DNA from: Nocardia neocaledoniensis
GTDB taxonomy: Bacteria > Actinomycetota > Actinomycetes > Mycobacteriales > Mycobacteriaceae
NCBI RefSeq assembly: GCF_029868625.1
Contig: NZ_JARWOJ010000316.1
Location: 1 to 64,000 of the forward strand
DNA length: 64,000 nt
Reading direction: 5' to 3'
Of the stretch, positions 50,861 to 59,738 are shown in pieces. The stretch's first letter is position 1, and the number at the start of each line of letters is the position of its first letter. A model generated the notes under the pieces. The model did no database searches. It was given only the letters and a program-made list of their open reading frames with translations, and was not told where the DNA came from. The translations under genes and the position numbers were made by a program.

Positions 50861-51454
50861 TCAGTCGGTGGCCGGCTCCTGGAGGACGCGCAGCGCGGCC
50901 CGCTCGATGCGGTCGGCGATCTGTTCGTAGGACCCGTAGCCCATGCCCGCCCGCACCAGGGCGCCCGCGTAGATCAGCTCGAGCCATTCGATGACCTCGT
51001 CGTCGGCGTCGGGACCGAGCGCCCGCGCGATCCGGCCGCGGATCTCGATGCCGATCCGGGTGCGCAGGTGTTCGACGTCGGGGTCGCCGCCGAGCAGCGC
51101 ACTGGTGACGGCTCCCGAGAGCTCTTGTTCGTCGGCGACCAGCAGCGCGATGGTGCGCAGCTCGGCGAGCACGCGCACGGTCGGGTCCGGGTCCTCGCTG
51201 GCCGGTGACGGCGAGGCGAGCAGCCGCCGCCAGAAGATCTCGGCCACCAGGTGTTCCTTGGACGAGAAATAGGTGTAGGCGGTCGCCGTGCCGACGCCCG
51301 CCTCCGCCGCGACCAACCGGATCGTCATGCCGGAGAAGCCATCGCGGGCCAGCACGCGCAGGGCGGCCTTGGTGAGCCGGTCGACGGTGTCGGCCTGCTT
51401 GTCGGTCAAACGCCGCCGCGTCGCTTCGAGGCTGATGGAATCGCTTTCGGACAT
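50861..51454 (-). CDS. TetR-family regulator, paralogue of the one at 55135
   Basis: A 197-residue repressor. RRRLTDKQADTVDRLTKAAL, GFSGMTIRLVAAEAGVGTAT and AYTYFSSKEHLVAEIFWRRL form the HTH and first helices. It is alike along its whole length to the regulator at 55135-55728, including GAVTSALLGGDPDVEHLRTR. It follows the ALDH operon on the same strand and precedes car by 76 bases beyond the leader frame. Its start codon is embedded in a 21-base element shared with the paralogue. Confidence 0.92.
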   Translation of the reverse strand: MSESDSISLEATRRRLTDKQADTVDRLTKAALRVLARDGFSGMTIRLVAAEAGVGTATAYTYFSSKEHLVAEIFWRRLLASPSPASEDPDPTVRVLAELRTIALLVADEQELSGAVTSALLGGDPDVEHLRTRIGIEIRGRIARALGPDADDEVIEWLELIYAGALVRAGMGYGSYEQIADRIERAALRVLQEPATD

Positions 51455-51468
51455 GCGTCTGGATGCTA
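51448..51468. promoter_or_regulatory. Start-overlapping operator of the TetR paralogue
   Basis: The plus-strand text CGGACATGCGTCTGGATGCT plus A differs at one base from the reverse complement of 55121-55141, at the same position over the start codon of the paralogous gene. The GTCTGGA core is part of the TGTC-GACA motif seen at the P450 and ALDH promoters. Confidence 0.6.
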
Positions 51469-51518
51469 CTCGCCGGTTCGGCGCGCCCGTCCGACCGCAC
51501 CGCGTGCGCGCGTGCCCG

Positions 51519-51899
51519 CTACTTCTTGCGGCGTTCCTGCGCGATCACCTTGCCGACGGCACCGTCCAGCTTGGTGCCGGCGGGCCAGCCGACGTAATGG
51601 CAGAGGAACAGGGCGATCTCGCGCAACTGATCCTCGGTCAGCTCCTCGTTGCGCAGCGCGGCGCCGATCTGGATCTCGGCGATGTCGAGATGGCCCTGCG
51701 CGGTGACGGCACCGAGCAGCAACAGCCTGCGGTCCCGCACCGACAGCCCTGGGCGCGACCAGATGTCGGCGAAGAGGTGGTCGGCGGTGACGGCGAAGTG
51801 CTCGCCGGGACCGTCGGCGAAGTCCCAGCCGTAGACCTCGCTCATCTTCGCCAGGCCGCGCTGCCTGACCTCGCCGGGGGTGGTGCCGTCGGTGGTCAT
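51519..51899 (-). CDS. Carboxymuconolactone decarboxylase (CMD) family protein
   Basis: A 126-residue helical protein: LSVRDRRLLLLGAVTAQGHL, DIAEIQIGAALRNEELTEDQ, EIALFLCHYVGWPAG. The Cys-x-x-Cys of AhpD types is reduced to a single Cys with His. It matches the position of Rv0771 in the M. tuberculosis cyp51 neighbourhood. It overlaps the upstream dehydrogenase by ATGA. Confidence 0.88.
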   Translation of the reverse strand: MTTDGTTPGEVRQRGLAKMSEVYGWDFADGPGEHFAVTADHLFADIWSRPGLSVRDRRLLLLGAVTAQGHLDIAEIQIGAALRNEELTEDQLREIALFLCHYVGWPAGTKLDGAVGKVIAQERRKK

Positions 51900-52774
51900 G
51901 AGGTCTCCTTGTCGAGAACGGATCCGGCCACGCCGAGGCCTTCGGCCAGCCGGGCGATGGCCAGGTGTGTGAGGGGCAGATCGACGCCGAGCCGCTCGCC
52001 GAGGTCGACGGCCAGGGACAGGTCCTTCTCGCCGAGGTCGCGTACGTGGCTGAGGATCGGGAACCAGAAATCGTCGGGGTCCAGCTGGGCGGTGGTGTCG
52101 CGCAGCATGATCGCGCCCGGCCCACCGGTCACCGCGTCGGAGTGCCGGACCACCTTGCCCAGCGCGGTCAGGCTGAGTCCCGCGGCCTCGGCCAGGCGCT
52201 GGGCCTCGGTGGCGGCGGTGAAGGAGATGAAATGCAGCAGATTGCGCGCCAGTTTCATCCGCGTGCCCGCCCCGACTCCCCCGGCGTGCACGATCAGGTC
52301 GGCGAACAGGCCGAAGGGCTCCCTGATCCGCGCGACCGCGGTGTCGGTGCCGCCGACCATCACGGCCAGTGTGCCGCCGGTCGCGCCGGGCGCACCGCCG
52401 CTCACCGGCGCGTCGACGAATTCGACACCCTGTTCGGCGCAACGCGCGGCGAGTGTTTCCGCGGTTCGGTCGCTGATCGTCGAATGAACCGCTACGACGG
52501 TGCCGGGCTCCGCGACCCCAAGGAGGCCGGTGACGACATCGGTCACCTGGGCGTCGTCGACGACGGTCACGCAGATGACCCGCGCGTGCGCCGCCAACGC
52601 GGCCGGATCGGCGACCGCCCGCGCCCCCGCCTCGACGAACGGCGCGGTCGCCTCGGCGCGCACATCGCAGACGGTGAGCCCGCCCGGCCAGGCCAGCAGG
52701 CGGCGCGCCATCGGCGTGCCCATGTTGCCCAGGCCGATGAAACCGACCGGGAGATAGCCGCTCTCGGTCGTCAT
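51896..52774 (-). CDS. NAD(P)-dependent dehydrogenase, 3-hydroxyisobutyrate dehydrogenase family
   Basis: A 292-residue beta-hydroxyacid dehydrogenase. The Rossmann motif GFIGLGNMGTPMARRL lies at residue 10, substrate loop FVDAPVSGGAPGA near 118 and catalytic Lys in GAGTRMKLARNLLHF near 165. It corresponds to Rv0770. It overlaps genes on both sides by four bases. Confidence 0.92.
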   Translation of the reverse strand: MTTESGYLPVGFIGLGNMGTPMARRLLAWPGGLTVCDVRAEATAPFVEAGARAVADPAALAAHARVICVTVVDDAQVTDVVTGLLGVAEPGTVVAVHSTISDRTAETLAARCAEQGVEFVDAPVSGGAPGATGGTLAVMVGGTDTAVARIREPFGLFADLIVHAGGVGAGTRMKLARNLLHFISFTAATEAQRLAEAAGLSLTALGKVVRHSDAVTGGPGAIMLRDTTAQLDPDDFWFPILSHVRDLGEKDLSLAVDLGERLGVDLPLTHLAIARLAEGLGVAGSVLDKETS

Positions 52775-53520
52775 CGGATGATCTGCCCGCCGTCGACATT
52801 CAGGATCTGGCCGGTGACCCAGCTCGCCTCGTCGGACAGCAGGTACAGGCAGGCGCCGACGAGGTCCTGCGGCGTGCCCATCCGCTTGATCGGGATGCGG
52901 GACACCATGTCCTTCACCAGGTTTCCCGGCGTGACGGTCTGGGTGGCCTCGGTGTCGATGGGGCCCGGGGCGATGGCGTTGATCCGGATCTTGGAGCCGC
53001 CGAGCTCGGTCGCCAGCTGCTGGGTGAGGCCGTTGATCCCTACCTTGGCCAGACCGTAGAACCCGGAGTACAGCCAGGCCGCCGTGGAGGACTGGTTGAC
53101 GATGGAGCCACCACCCGCCGCCATCATCGGCTTCCACACCGCGCGCGTCATATTGAGCGCGCCGTCGAGGTTCACGCTCATGAACTTCTTGTAGTAGTCC
53201 CACGGCACGGTGAGCAGCAGGTCGAGCTTCATCTCGCCGTAGATCGCGGCGTTGTTGACCAGGTGATCGATGGCGCCGAACTCGGCGACGGCGGATTCGG
53301 CCAGTGCGACAGCGGATTCGGGGTCGGCCACGTCGACGTGCCGGAACACGGCGGTGCCGCCGTCGGCGACGATCCCCGCCGCCACCTCGGCGCCGCGCTC
53401 GGCATTGAGATCGGCGACGACGACATTGGCCCCCTCCGCGGCGAGCGCCGTGGCGTAGGCCGCGCCGATGCCTTGGGCCGCGCCGGTGACGATCGCGGTG
53501 CGACCGGTGAAACGTGCCAT
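52771..53520 (-). CDS. Short-chain dehydrogenase/reductase
   Basis: A 249-residue classical SDR: TGAAQGIGAAYA near residue 12, Asp in VVVADLNAERG favouring NAD, NNAAIYG near 88, Ser in NQSSTAAW and YGLAK (YxxxK). It corresponds to Rv0769. It sits between ALDH and the hydroxyacid dehydrogenase in one operon, suggesting successive oxidation of an alcohol or ketone group. Confidence 0.93.
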   Translation of the reverse strand: MARFTGRTAIVTGAAQGIGAAYATALAAEGANVVVADLNAERGAEVAAGIVADGGTAVFRHVDVADPESAVALAESAVAEFGAIDHLVNNAAIYGEMKLDLLLTVPWDYYKKFMSVNLDGALNMTRAVWKPMMAAGGGSIVNQSSTAAWLYSGFYGLAKVGINGLTQQLATELGGSKIRINAIAPGPIDTEATQTVTPGNLVKDMVSRIPIKRMGTPQDLVGACLYLLSDEASWVTGQILNVDGGQIIR

Positions 53521-53547
53521 GGTGGTTCAGCTCCTATGGGTTGTGGG

Positions 53548-55017
53548 TCAGGCGGGCGTGGCGACGAGCTTGGTCTCGAGGTATTCCTCGAACCCGGCGA
53601 CACCCATCTCCCGGCCGATGCCGGAGTGCTTGTAGCCGCCGAACGGCGCGTCGGCGTGGTACCAGAGGCCGCCGTTGACGCTCAACGTCCCCGTCCGCAC
53701 GCCGGCGACCACGCGCTCGACGCGCTCGGGATCGGTGCCCCACACCGAACCGGACAGCCCGTAGGGCGAGTCGTTGGCCAGCCGGATGGCGTCGTCGTCA
53801 CCGTCGTGCGGGATCACGACGAGCACCGGTCCGAAGATCTCCTCCTGCGCCACGGTCGCGGTGTTGGGGAGTCCACTGATGACGGTGGGCTCGACGAAGA
53901 ACCCGCGCTCCCGATCGGCGGGCCTGCCGCCACCGGTCTCGATGCGCCCGCCCTCGGCCCTGGCGAGCTCGAGGTAGCGCTCTACCCGCGCGCGTTGCTG
54001 CGCGGAAATGACCGGCCCGCAGACAGTTCCGGCGTTCGTCGGATCACCCGCGGCGAGCCCGGACAGTGTCGAGGCCGCGGCGGCGACGGCCGCGTCGTAG
54101 GCGGCCCGCGGCACCAGCAGCCGGGTGGTGAGCGCGCAGCCCTGGCCCGCGTGCACCGCCACCGTGAACGCGGTGTAGCTCGCGGCCGCCGCGATATCGG
54201 CGTCGTCGAGTACCACCGCCGCCGACTTGCCGCCGAGCTCGAGGAAGGTTCGTTTGAGGGTGGCCGAGGCGCCGGCCATGACCGCGCGGCCGGTCTTGGT
54301 CGACCCGGTGAAGGTGATCATGTCGACGCGGGGGTCCTCGACCAGGCGCGCGCCGATGCCGTGGTCGGAGGAGGTGACGATATTGAGCACGCCGGCGGGG
54401 ATGTCGGTGTGTTCGGCGATCAGCGGACCGAGCACGGCGGCGCACCACGGGGTGTCCGGCGCGGGCTTGAGCACGACGGTGTTGCCCGCCGCGAGCGCGG
54501 GCCCGATCTTGGCCAGGTTGATCTGGTGCGGGAAATTCCACGGCGTGATCGCGCCGACGACCCCGACGGCCTCGCGCCGGATCACCCGGCGGCTGGCGAC
54601 GCCCATCAGCTCCCTGGTTCCGAGATCCGTTTCCCACGTGTAGTTCTCGGCGAGATCGGCGGCGTAGGACAGGTCGGCGATCGGGCCTTCCAGCTGCGGT
54701 CCGCTGGTGAGCATCACCGGGGTGCCGACCTCGGCGATCGTGAGCTCGCGCAGTTCTTCGAGGTGTTCGCCCATGACGTCGCGCAGCTGACGCAGGCAGC
54801 GGGCGCGGAAAGCCGGGTCGCGCGACCAGCTGGTCTCGTCGAAGGCCGTGCGGGCCGCGCCGATCGCGGCGTCCAGGTCCGCGGCGGAGGCGTCGGCGGC
54901 GTAACCGAGGACCTCCTCGGTCGCCGGGTTGATGGTCGCGAAGACGCCGGAACCGCCGGGGATCAGCTTGCCGCCGATCAGCAGTGGCGTGCCTTCGGCG
55001 GGGACGAGGCCGTTCAT
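53548..55017 (-). CDS. Aldehyde dehydrogenase (AldA-like, Rv0768 type)
   Basis: A 489-residue ALDH: AITPWNFPHQINLAKIGPAL near residue 160, FTGSTKTGRAVM near 237, Glu in LELGGKSAAV near 260 and catalytic Cys in HAGQGCALTTRL near 293. It heads the operon ALDH-SDR-dehydrogenase-CMD. The promoter carries a TGTCTGGACA box, and the divergent TetR gene is its likely repressor. Confidence 0.93.
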   Translation of the reverse strand: MNGLVPAEGTPLLIGGKLIPGGSGVFATINPATEEVLGYAADASAADLDAAIGAARTAFDETSWSRDPAFRARCLRQLRDVMGEHLEELRELTIAEVGTPVMLTSGPQLEGPIADLSYAADLAENYTWETDLGTRELMGVASRRVIRREAVGVVGAITPWNFPHQINLAKIGPALAAGNTVVLKPAPDTPWCAAVLGPLIAEHTDIPAGVLNIVTSSDHGIGARLVEDPRVDMITFTGSTKTGRAVMAGASATLKRTFLELGGKSAAVVLDDADIAAAASYTAFTVAVHAGQGCALTTRLLVPRAAYDAAVAAAASTLSGLAAGDPTNAGTVCGPVISAQQRARVERYLELARAEGGRIETGGGRPADRERGFFVEPTVISGLPNTATVAQEEIFGPVLVVIPHDGDDDAIRLANDSPYGLSGSVWGTDPERVERVVAGVRTGTLSVNGGLWYHADAPFGGYKHSGIGREMGVAGFEEYLETKLVATPA

Positions 55018-55031
55018 AGCAAGGCTCCGAT

Positions 55032-55047
55032 ACTTGTCTGGACAGGT
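55032..55047. promoter_or_regulatory. TGTC-GACA box upstream of the ALDH operon
   Basis: TGTCTGGACA (55035-55044) with outer AC/GT pairs (55032-55033, 55046-55047) is 18 bases upstream of the ALDH start on the minus strand. It matches the boxes before the P450 genes. Confidence 0.6.
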
Positions 55048-55120
55048 GTACGGAATATAGTTCGGATTCCGGAACGGGCGCAAGGAAATCGGCGCCATTT
55101 GTCCGAACATCAGTCTGTAG

Positions 55121-55141
55121 TAGCATCCAGACACATGTCCG
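55121..55141. promoter_or_regulatory. Start-overlapping operator of the TetR gene
   Basis: TAGCATCCAGACACATGTCC plus G covers the TetR ATG (55135). It equals the reverse complement of 51448-51468 apart from one base. Confidence 0.6.
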
Positions 55142-55728
55142 AAATCGCGCCTACCGGCATCGAAGCAACTCGACGACGCTTGACCGAGAAACAGGCCGAT
55201 ACCGTGGACCGCCTGACCGCGGCGGCGATCGAGGTGCTGTCCAGGGAGGGCTATTCCGGGACGACGATCCGGCTCGTCGCCGCCGCGGCGAGCGTGGGTA
55301 CCGCCACCGCGTACACCTATTTCTCCTCCAAGGAACACCTGATCTCCGAGGTGTTCTGGCGCCGCCTGGTCGCCATGCCGCCGCTGGACGACAGCGCGGC
55401 CGACCCCACCACGCGGGTGGTCGCCGTGCTGCGGCAGGTGTCGATGCTGGTGGCCGACGAACCCGCGCTGGCGGGCGCGGTCAGCAGCGCGCTGCTCGGC
55501 GACGATCCGGACGTGCGGCACCTGCGCTTGCGCATCGGCACCGAGATCCGTCACCGGCTCGCCGGCGCGCTCGGCACGCGTGACCCCGAACAGCTCGCGG
55601 CGCTGGAGCTCCTGTACTCCGGCGCGCTGCTCCAGGGCGGCATGGGCTTGCTGTCCTATGCCGAGGTGGCCGATCTGCTCGAGGCCTGCGCGCGCCGCCT
55701 GCTGACGGATCCCGCCACCGGCGCCTAG
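55135..55728 (+). CDS. TetR-family regulator of the CYP51/ALDH locus
   Basis: A 197-residue repressor with the same layout as the protein at 50861-51454: RRRLTEKQADTVDRLTAAAI, GYSGTTIRLVAAAASVGTAT, AYTYFSSKEHLISEVFWRRL. It is divergent from the ALDH operon and 103 bases upstream of CYP51 on the same strand. TGTC-GACA boxes before all three transcripts make it the likely common repressor. Rv0767c is the matching gene in M. tuberculosis. Confidence 0.92.
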   Translation: MSEIAPTGIEATRRRLTEKQADTVDRLTAAAIEVLSREGYSGTTIRLVAAAASVGTATAYTYFSSKEHLISEVFWRRLVAMPPLDDSAADPTTRVVAVLRQVSMLVADEPALAGAVSSALLGDDPDVRHLRLRIGTEIRHRLAGALGTRDPEQLAALELLYSGALLQGGMGLLSYAEVADLLEACARRLLTDPATGA

Positions 55729-55777
55729 CCGCTCCGAATCCACGGAAACCTTGTCGGGCGGCGCACGGCCGTAGTAC

Positions 55778-55810
55778 TGTCCAGACACATGTCCATCAAT
55801 TGTCTGGACA
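55778..55810. promoter_or_regulatory. Double TGTC-GACA operator upstream of CYP51
   Basis: TGTCCAGACA (55778-55787) and TGTCTGGACA (55801-55810) lie head to head, 23 bases centre to centre, ending 21 bases before the CYP51 ATG. Each is a TGTC-NN-GACA palindrome. The arrangement suggests cooperative binding of two TetR dimers. Confidence 0.7.
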
Positions 55811-55831
55811 TCATTCCGGGAAGGATTCCCC

Positions 55832-57184
55832 ATGACGCTGGCCATTCCGCGGCGCGTGTCCGGAGGCGAGGAAGACCACGGGCATCTGACAGAGTTCCGC
55901 ACCGACCCGATCGCTCTGATGCGCCGCGTGCGCGCCGAGTGCGGCGATGTCGGAACCTTCGAACTCGCCGGGCGCACCGTCGTGCTGCTCTCCGGCGCCG
56001 AAGCCAACGAATTCTTCTTCCGGGCGGGAGACGACGACCTCGACCAGGGCGCCGCCTACCCGTTCATGAAGCCCATCTTCGGTGAGGGCGTGGTATTCGA
56101 CGCGCCACCGGAACGCCGCAAGGAGATGCTGCACAACCAGGCCCTGCGCGCCGACCACATGCGCGGGCACGCGAGCACCATCGCCCGCGAGGTCGACCGG
56201 ATGATCGCGAGCTGGGACGACGAGGGCGAGATCGATCTGCTCGAGTTCTTCGCCGAGCTGACCATCTACACCTCCTCGGCCTGCCTCATCGGCGTGAAGT
56301 TCCGCGATCAGCTGGACTCCCGGTTCGCGCACCTCTATCACGAACTCGAGCAGGGCACCGACGCGCTGGCCTACGTCGATCCGTACGCGCCGATCGAGAG
56401 TTTCGCCCGCCGCGACGCCGCGCGCGCCGCGCTGGTGGAGCTGGTGCAGGCGATCATGGATCAGCGCGCGGCCGCGCCGCCGCCGGGCAAGGGCGAGCGC
56501 GACATGCTCGACGTGCTCATGTCGGTGCCCGACGAGAACGGCGCGCCACGGTTCCCGGCGACCGAGATCACCGGCATCTTCATCTCGATGATGTTCGCCG
56601 GTCACCACACCACCTCGGGCACCGCGGCCTGGACCGTCATCGAGCTGCTGCGCCACCCCGAACTGCTGCGGGCGGTGCGGACCGAGCTCGACGAGCTGTT
56701 CGCCGACGGGTCCGAGGTGAGTCACCACGCGCTGCGCCAGATCCCGCAGCTCGAGGCCGCGCTCAAGGAGACCTTGCGCCTGCACCCGCCCCTGATCGTG
56801 CTCATGCGGGTGGCGCGCGGGGAGTTCGAGGTGTGCGGGCACAAGATCTCCCCCGGTGACATGGTGGCCGCGACGCCCGCGGTGTCCAACCGGATCCCGG
56901 AGGACTTCCCCGATCCCGACGCCTTCGACCCCGGCCGCTACCTCGACCCGCGCCAGGACGACATCGTCAACCGGTGGACCTGGATCCCGTTCGGCGCGGG
57001 CAGGCACCGCTGCGTCGGGGCGCCGTTCGCACTCATGCAGCTCAAGGCGATCTTCTCGATCCTGCTGCGGGACTGGGAGTTCGAACTCGCGCAGCCGTCG
57101 GACACCTATCGCAACGACCACTCGAAGATGGTCGTCCAGCTGCAACAGCCCTGCCGCGTCCGTTACCGTCGCAGGCAGCGCTGA
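55832..57184 (+). CDS. cyp51: Sterol 14-alpha-demethylase cytochrome P450 (CYP51)
   Basis: A 450-residue soluble P450. RRVSGGEEDHGHLTEFRTDP at the start, NEFFFRAGDDDLDQ near residue 55, GEGVVFDAPPERRKEMLHNQ, and the I-helix MMFAGHHTTSGTAAWT (family-typical HHTxSGT) are nearly those of M. tuberculosis CYP51. ExxR is KETLRLHPPLIVLMR, and haem Cys about 394 is in PFGAGRHRCVG. It would remove the 14-alpha methyl of a sterol through NADPH-derived electrons. The ferredoxin gene beside mycobacterial cyp51 is absent here. Confidence 0.96.
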   Translation: MTLAIPRRVSGGEEDHGHLTEFRTDPIALMRRVRAECGDVGTFELAGRTVVLLSGAEANEFFFRAGDDDLDQGAAYPFMKPIFGEGVVFDAPPERRKEMLHNQALRADHMRGHASTIAREVDRMIASWDDEGEIDLLEFFAELTIYTSSACLIGVKFRDQLDSRFAHLYHELEQGTDALAYVDPYAPIESFARRDAARAALVELVQAIMDQRAAAPPPGKGERDMLDVLMSVPDENGAPRFPATEITGIFISMMFAGHHTTSGTAAWTVIELLRHPELLRAVRTELDELFADGSEVSHHALRQIPQLEAALKETLRLHPPLIVLMRVARGEFEVCGHKISPGDMVAATPAVSNRIPEDFPDPDAFDPGRYLDPRQDDIVNRWTWIPFGAGRHRCVGAPFALMQLKAIFSILLRDWEFELAQPSDTYRNDHSKMVVQLQQPCRVRYRRRQR

Positions 57185-57225
57185 ACACCGAGGGCACCCG
57201 GCCGTCGGCATCGCCAGGAGGAACC

Positions 57226-58482
57226 GTGTCAGCGCCGTCGATACCCAGCGGATTCGATTTCACCGATCCCGCACTGTGGGGAACCCGCAACCCTGTCCAG
57301 GAATTCGCCGAACTGCGCCGCACCGCGCCGGTGTGGTGGAACACGCAGACCGACGCGCAGTCGGGCGGCTTCCGTGACGGGGGCTACTGGGTGGTCACCA
57401 AACACGAGGACATCAAGGAGATCTCGCGCAATCCCGACCTGTTCTCCTCGCAGCGCAAGGGCTCGGTCATCCGGCTCCCCGGCGAGGTGACGCCCGAGCA
57501 GATCGAGCTGACGAGCGCGCTGCTGCTGAACATGGACCCGCCCAAACACACCAAGATCCGGCGCATCATCTCGAAGGGCTTCACCCCGCGCGCGGTGGAG
57601 AGCCTGCGCGCGGCGCTGACCGAGCGGGCGGCGGCGATCGTGCGCGCGGCCGCGCGGGCGGGCGGCGGCGACTTCGTCGAGCAGGTGGCGTGCGAGCTGC
57701 CCCTGCAGGCCATCGCCGAGCTGATCGGTGTGCCGCAGGAGGATCGGCGCAAGCTGTTCGACTGGTCGAATCAGATGCTCAACTACGACGACCCCGAATA
57801 CGGCGACGCCACCACCCCCGACGCCTCCTCCGCCGCCGCGATGGACATCCTCGGCTACGCCTGGAACCTGGCCGAGCAACGTCGCGCCGAGCCACGCGAG
57901 GACATCGTCAGTCAGCTCGTGCACGCCGACCTCGACGGCGCTGCGCTCGGCTCGGACGAGTTCGGGTTCTTCGTCATCCTGCTCGCGGTGGCGGGCAACG
58001 AGACCACCCGCAATGCCATCACTCACGGCATGAAAGCCTTCGTCGACAATCCGGAGCAGTGGCGGCTCTACCGCGAGCGGCGCCCGAGTACCGCGCCCGA
58101 CGAGATCGTGCGGTGGGCGACCCCGGTGACGGTGTTCCAGCGCACCGCGACCGCCGACACCGAACTCGGCGGACAGCGGATCCGGGCGGGCGAGCGGCTC
58201 GGCTTGTTCTACAGCTCGGCCAATTTCGACGAGGACGCCTTCGACGATCCGTTCCGCTTCGACATCCTGCGCGATCCCAATCCGCATCTGGGTTTCGGCG
58301 GCACCGGCGCGCACTTCTGTGTCGGCGCCAACCTGGCCCGGCTCGAGATCGATCTGATCTTCCACGCGATCGCCGAGGTGATGCCGACGCTGTCGCAGGT
58401 GGCGGAGCCGCAGCGATTGCGTTCGGGCTGGATCAACGGCATCAAGCATTGGCAGGTCGACTACGGAACCGGGGTGTCGTGA
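57226..58482 (+). CDS. CYP125-like steroid cytochrome P450
   Basis: A 418-residue P450 starting at GTG 57226 with AGGAGGAACC before it. SGFDFTDPALWGTRNPVQEF, WWNTQTDAQSGGFRDGGYWV, LLNMDPPKHTKIRRIISKGF, GGDFVEQVACELPLQAIAEL and the haem loop GFGGTGAHFCVGANLAR (Cys about 365) parallel CYP125 and its CYP142 relatives, which hydroxylate the C26/27 end of cholesterol. LAVAGNETTRN is the I-helix. Placed 41 bases after cyp51 and one base over the glycosyltransferase start. Whether it is a true cholesterol hydroxylase or a paralogue with another substrate is open. Confidence 0.88.
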   Translation: MSAPSIPSGFDFTDPALWGTRNPVQEFAELRRTAPVWWNTQTDAQSGGFRDGGYWVVTKHEDIKEISRNPDLFSSQRKGSVIRLPGEVTPEQIELTSALLLNMDPPKHTKIRRIISKGFTPRAVESLRAALTERAAAIVRAAARAGGGDFVEQVACELPLQAIAELIGVPQEDRRKLFDWSNQMLNYDDPEYGDATTPDASSAAAMDILGYAWNLAEQRRAEPREDIVSQLVHADLDGAALGSDEFGFFVILLAVAGNETTRNAITHGMKAFVDNPEQWRLYRERRPSTAPDEIVRWATPVTVFQRTATADTELGGQRIRAGERLGLFYSSANFDEDAFDDPFRFDILRDPNPHLGFGGTGAHFCVGANLARLEIDLIFHAIAEVMPTLSQVAEPQRLRSGWINGIKHWQVDYGTGVS

Positions 58483-59738
58483 TGCGGATCGCGTTGCTGT
58501 CGTATCGGAGCAAGGCCCACTGCGGCGGGCAGGGGGTGTACGTCCGGTACCTGAGCCAGGGGCTCGTCGATCTCGGCCACGAGGTGGAGGTGTTCTCCGG
58601 GCAGCCCTATCCCGAGGACCTCGACCCGCGGGTGCGGTTGACCGAGGTGCCGAGCCTGGATCTCTATCGCGACGACGACCCGTTCCGCACCCCGCACCCG
58701 CGCGAGATCCGCGACCGGATCGATCTGCTCGAGCTCGCCACCATGTGGACGGCGGGGTTCCCCGAGCCACGGACCTTCAGCCTGCGCGCCGCCAAGCTGC
58801 TGGCCGCGCGCGCCGCGGATTTCGATGTGGTGCACGACAATCAGTGCCTCGGCTACGGTCTGCTCGACATCGCCCGACAGCTCCCACTGGTGGCGACGGT
58901 CCACCATCCGATCACCCGTGATCGCGCGGTGGACCTGGCCGCGACGCCGTGGCGACGGCGCCCCTTCGTGCGGCGCTGGTACGGGTTCCTCGCTATGCAG
59001 CAGCGGGTGGCGCGCCGGATTCCGGACCTGATCACCGTGTCGACCTCGTCCGCCGACGACATCGCCGTGGACTTCGGCGTGGCGCCGCAGCAGCTGCGCA
59101 CGGTCCCGCTCGGCGTGGACACCGGACTGTTCCGGCCGCGCGAGATTCCGCGGGTGCCGGGGCGGATCGTGGCGGTCGCCAGCGCAGACAAGCCGCTCAA
59201 GGGCATCGCGCATCTGTTGCACGCGCTGGCCCGGCTGCGTCATCGGCACGAGGTGGAGCTGCGGCTGGTCGCCAGGCTGGAGCCGAACGGCCCGACCGAG
59301 AAACTCATCGCCGAACTCGGGCTCGCCGATATCGTCACGCCCGTCAGCGGAATGAGTGACGAGGAGCTGGCAGCCCTGCTGGCTTCGGCCGAGATCGCGG
59401 CCATTCCGTCGATGTACGAAGGGTTTTCGCTGCCCGCCGTCGAGGCGATGGCCAGCGGGACACCGCTCATCGCCAGCCGGGCCGGCGCCTTGCCCGAGGT
59501 CGTCGGCGACTGCGCCACCCTCGTCGCGCCCGGTGACGTCGACGCGCTCACCGATGCCCTCGACGCGCTGCTGCGCGACCCGGACCGGCGGCGCCGGATG
59601 GGCACCGACGGCAGGCGCCGCGCCCTCGACCTGTTCAGCTGGTCGGCCGTCGCCGCGCAGACGGTGGCCGTCTACGACCGGGCGATCGAACGCTTCCACT
59701 CCCCCGATTCCCCCCACCGCCAGGAGGCTCCATGCTGA
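58482..59738 (+). CDS. GT4-family glycosyltransferase
   Basis: A 418-residue GT-B enzyme. The N-terminal glycine loop AHCGGQGVYVRYLSQGL lies near residue 12. The nucleotide-sugar domain has VVAVASADKPLKGIAHLLHA near 225 and the retaining-GT4 motif SMYEGFSLPAVEAMASGTPL (EGFSLPxxEA) near 310. It starts overlapping the CYP125 stop (TGATG) and overlaps the methyltransferase by seven bases, so it probably glycosylates the product of the P450s. Donor and acceptor are unknown. Confidence 0.92.
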   Translation: MRIALLSYRSKAHCGGQGVYVRYLSQGLVDLGHEVEVFSGQPYPEDLDPRVRLTEVPSLDLYRDDDPFRTPHPREIRDRIDLLELATMWTAGFPEPRTFSLRAAKLLAARAADFDVVHDNQCLGYGLLDIARQLPLVATVHHPITRDRAVDLAATPWRRRPFVRRWYGFLAMQQRVARRIPDLITVSTSSADDIAVDFGVAPQQLRTVPLGVDTGLFRPREIPRVPGRIVAVASADKPLKGIAHLLHALARLRHRHEVELRLVARLEPNGPTEKLIAELGLADIVTPVSGMSDEELAALLASAEIAAIPSMYEGFSLPAVEAMASGTPLIASRAGALPEVVGDCATLVAPGDVDALTDALDALLRDPDRRRRMGTDGRRRALDLFSWSAVAAQTVAVYDRAIERFHSPDSPHRQEAPC

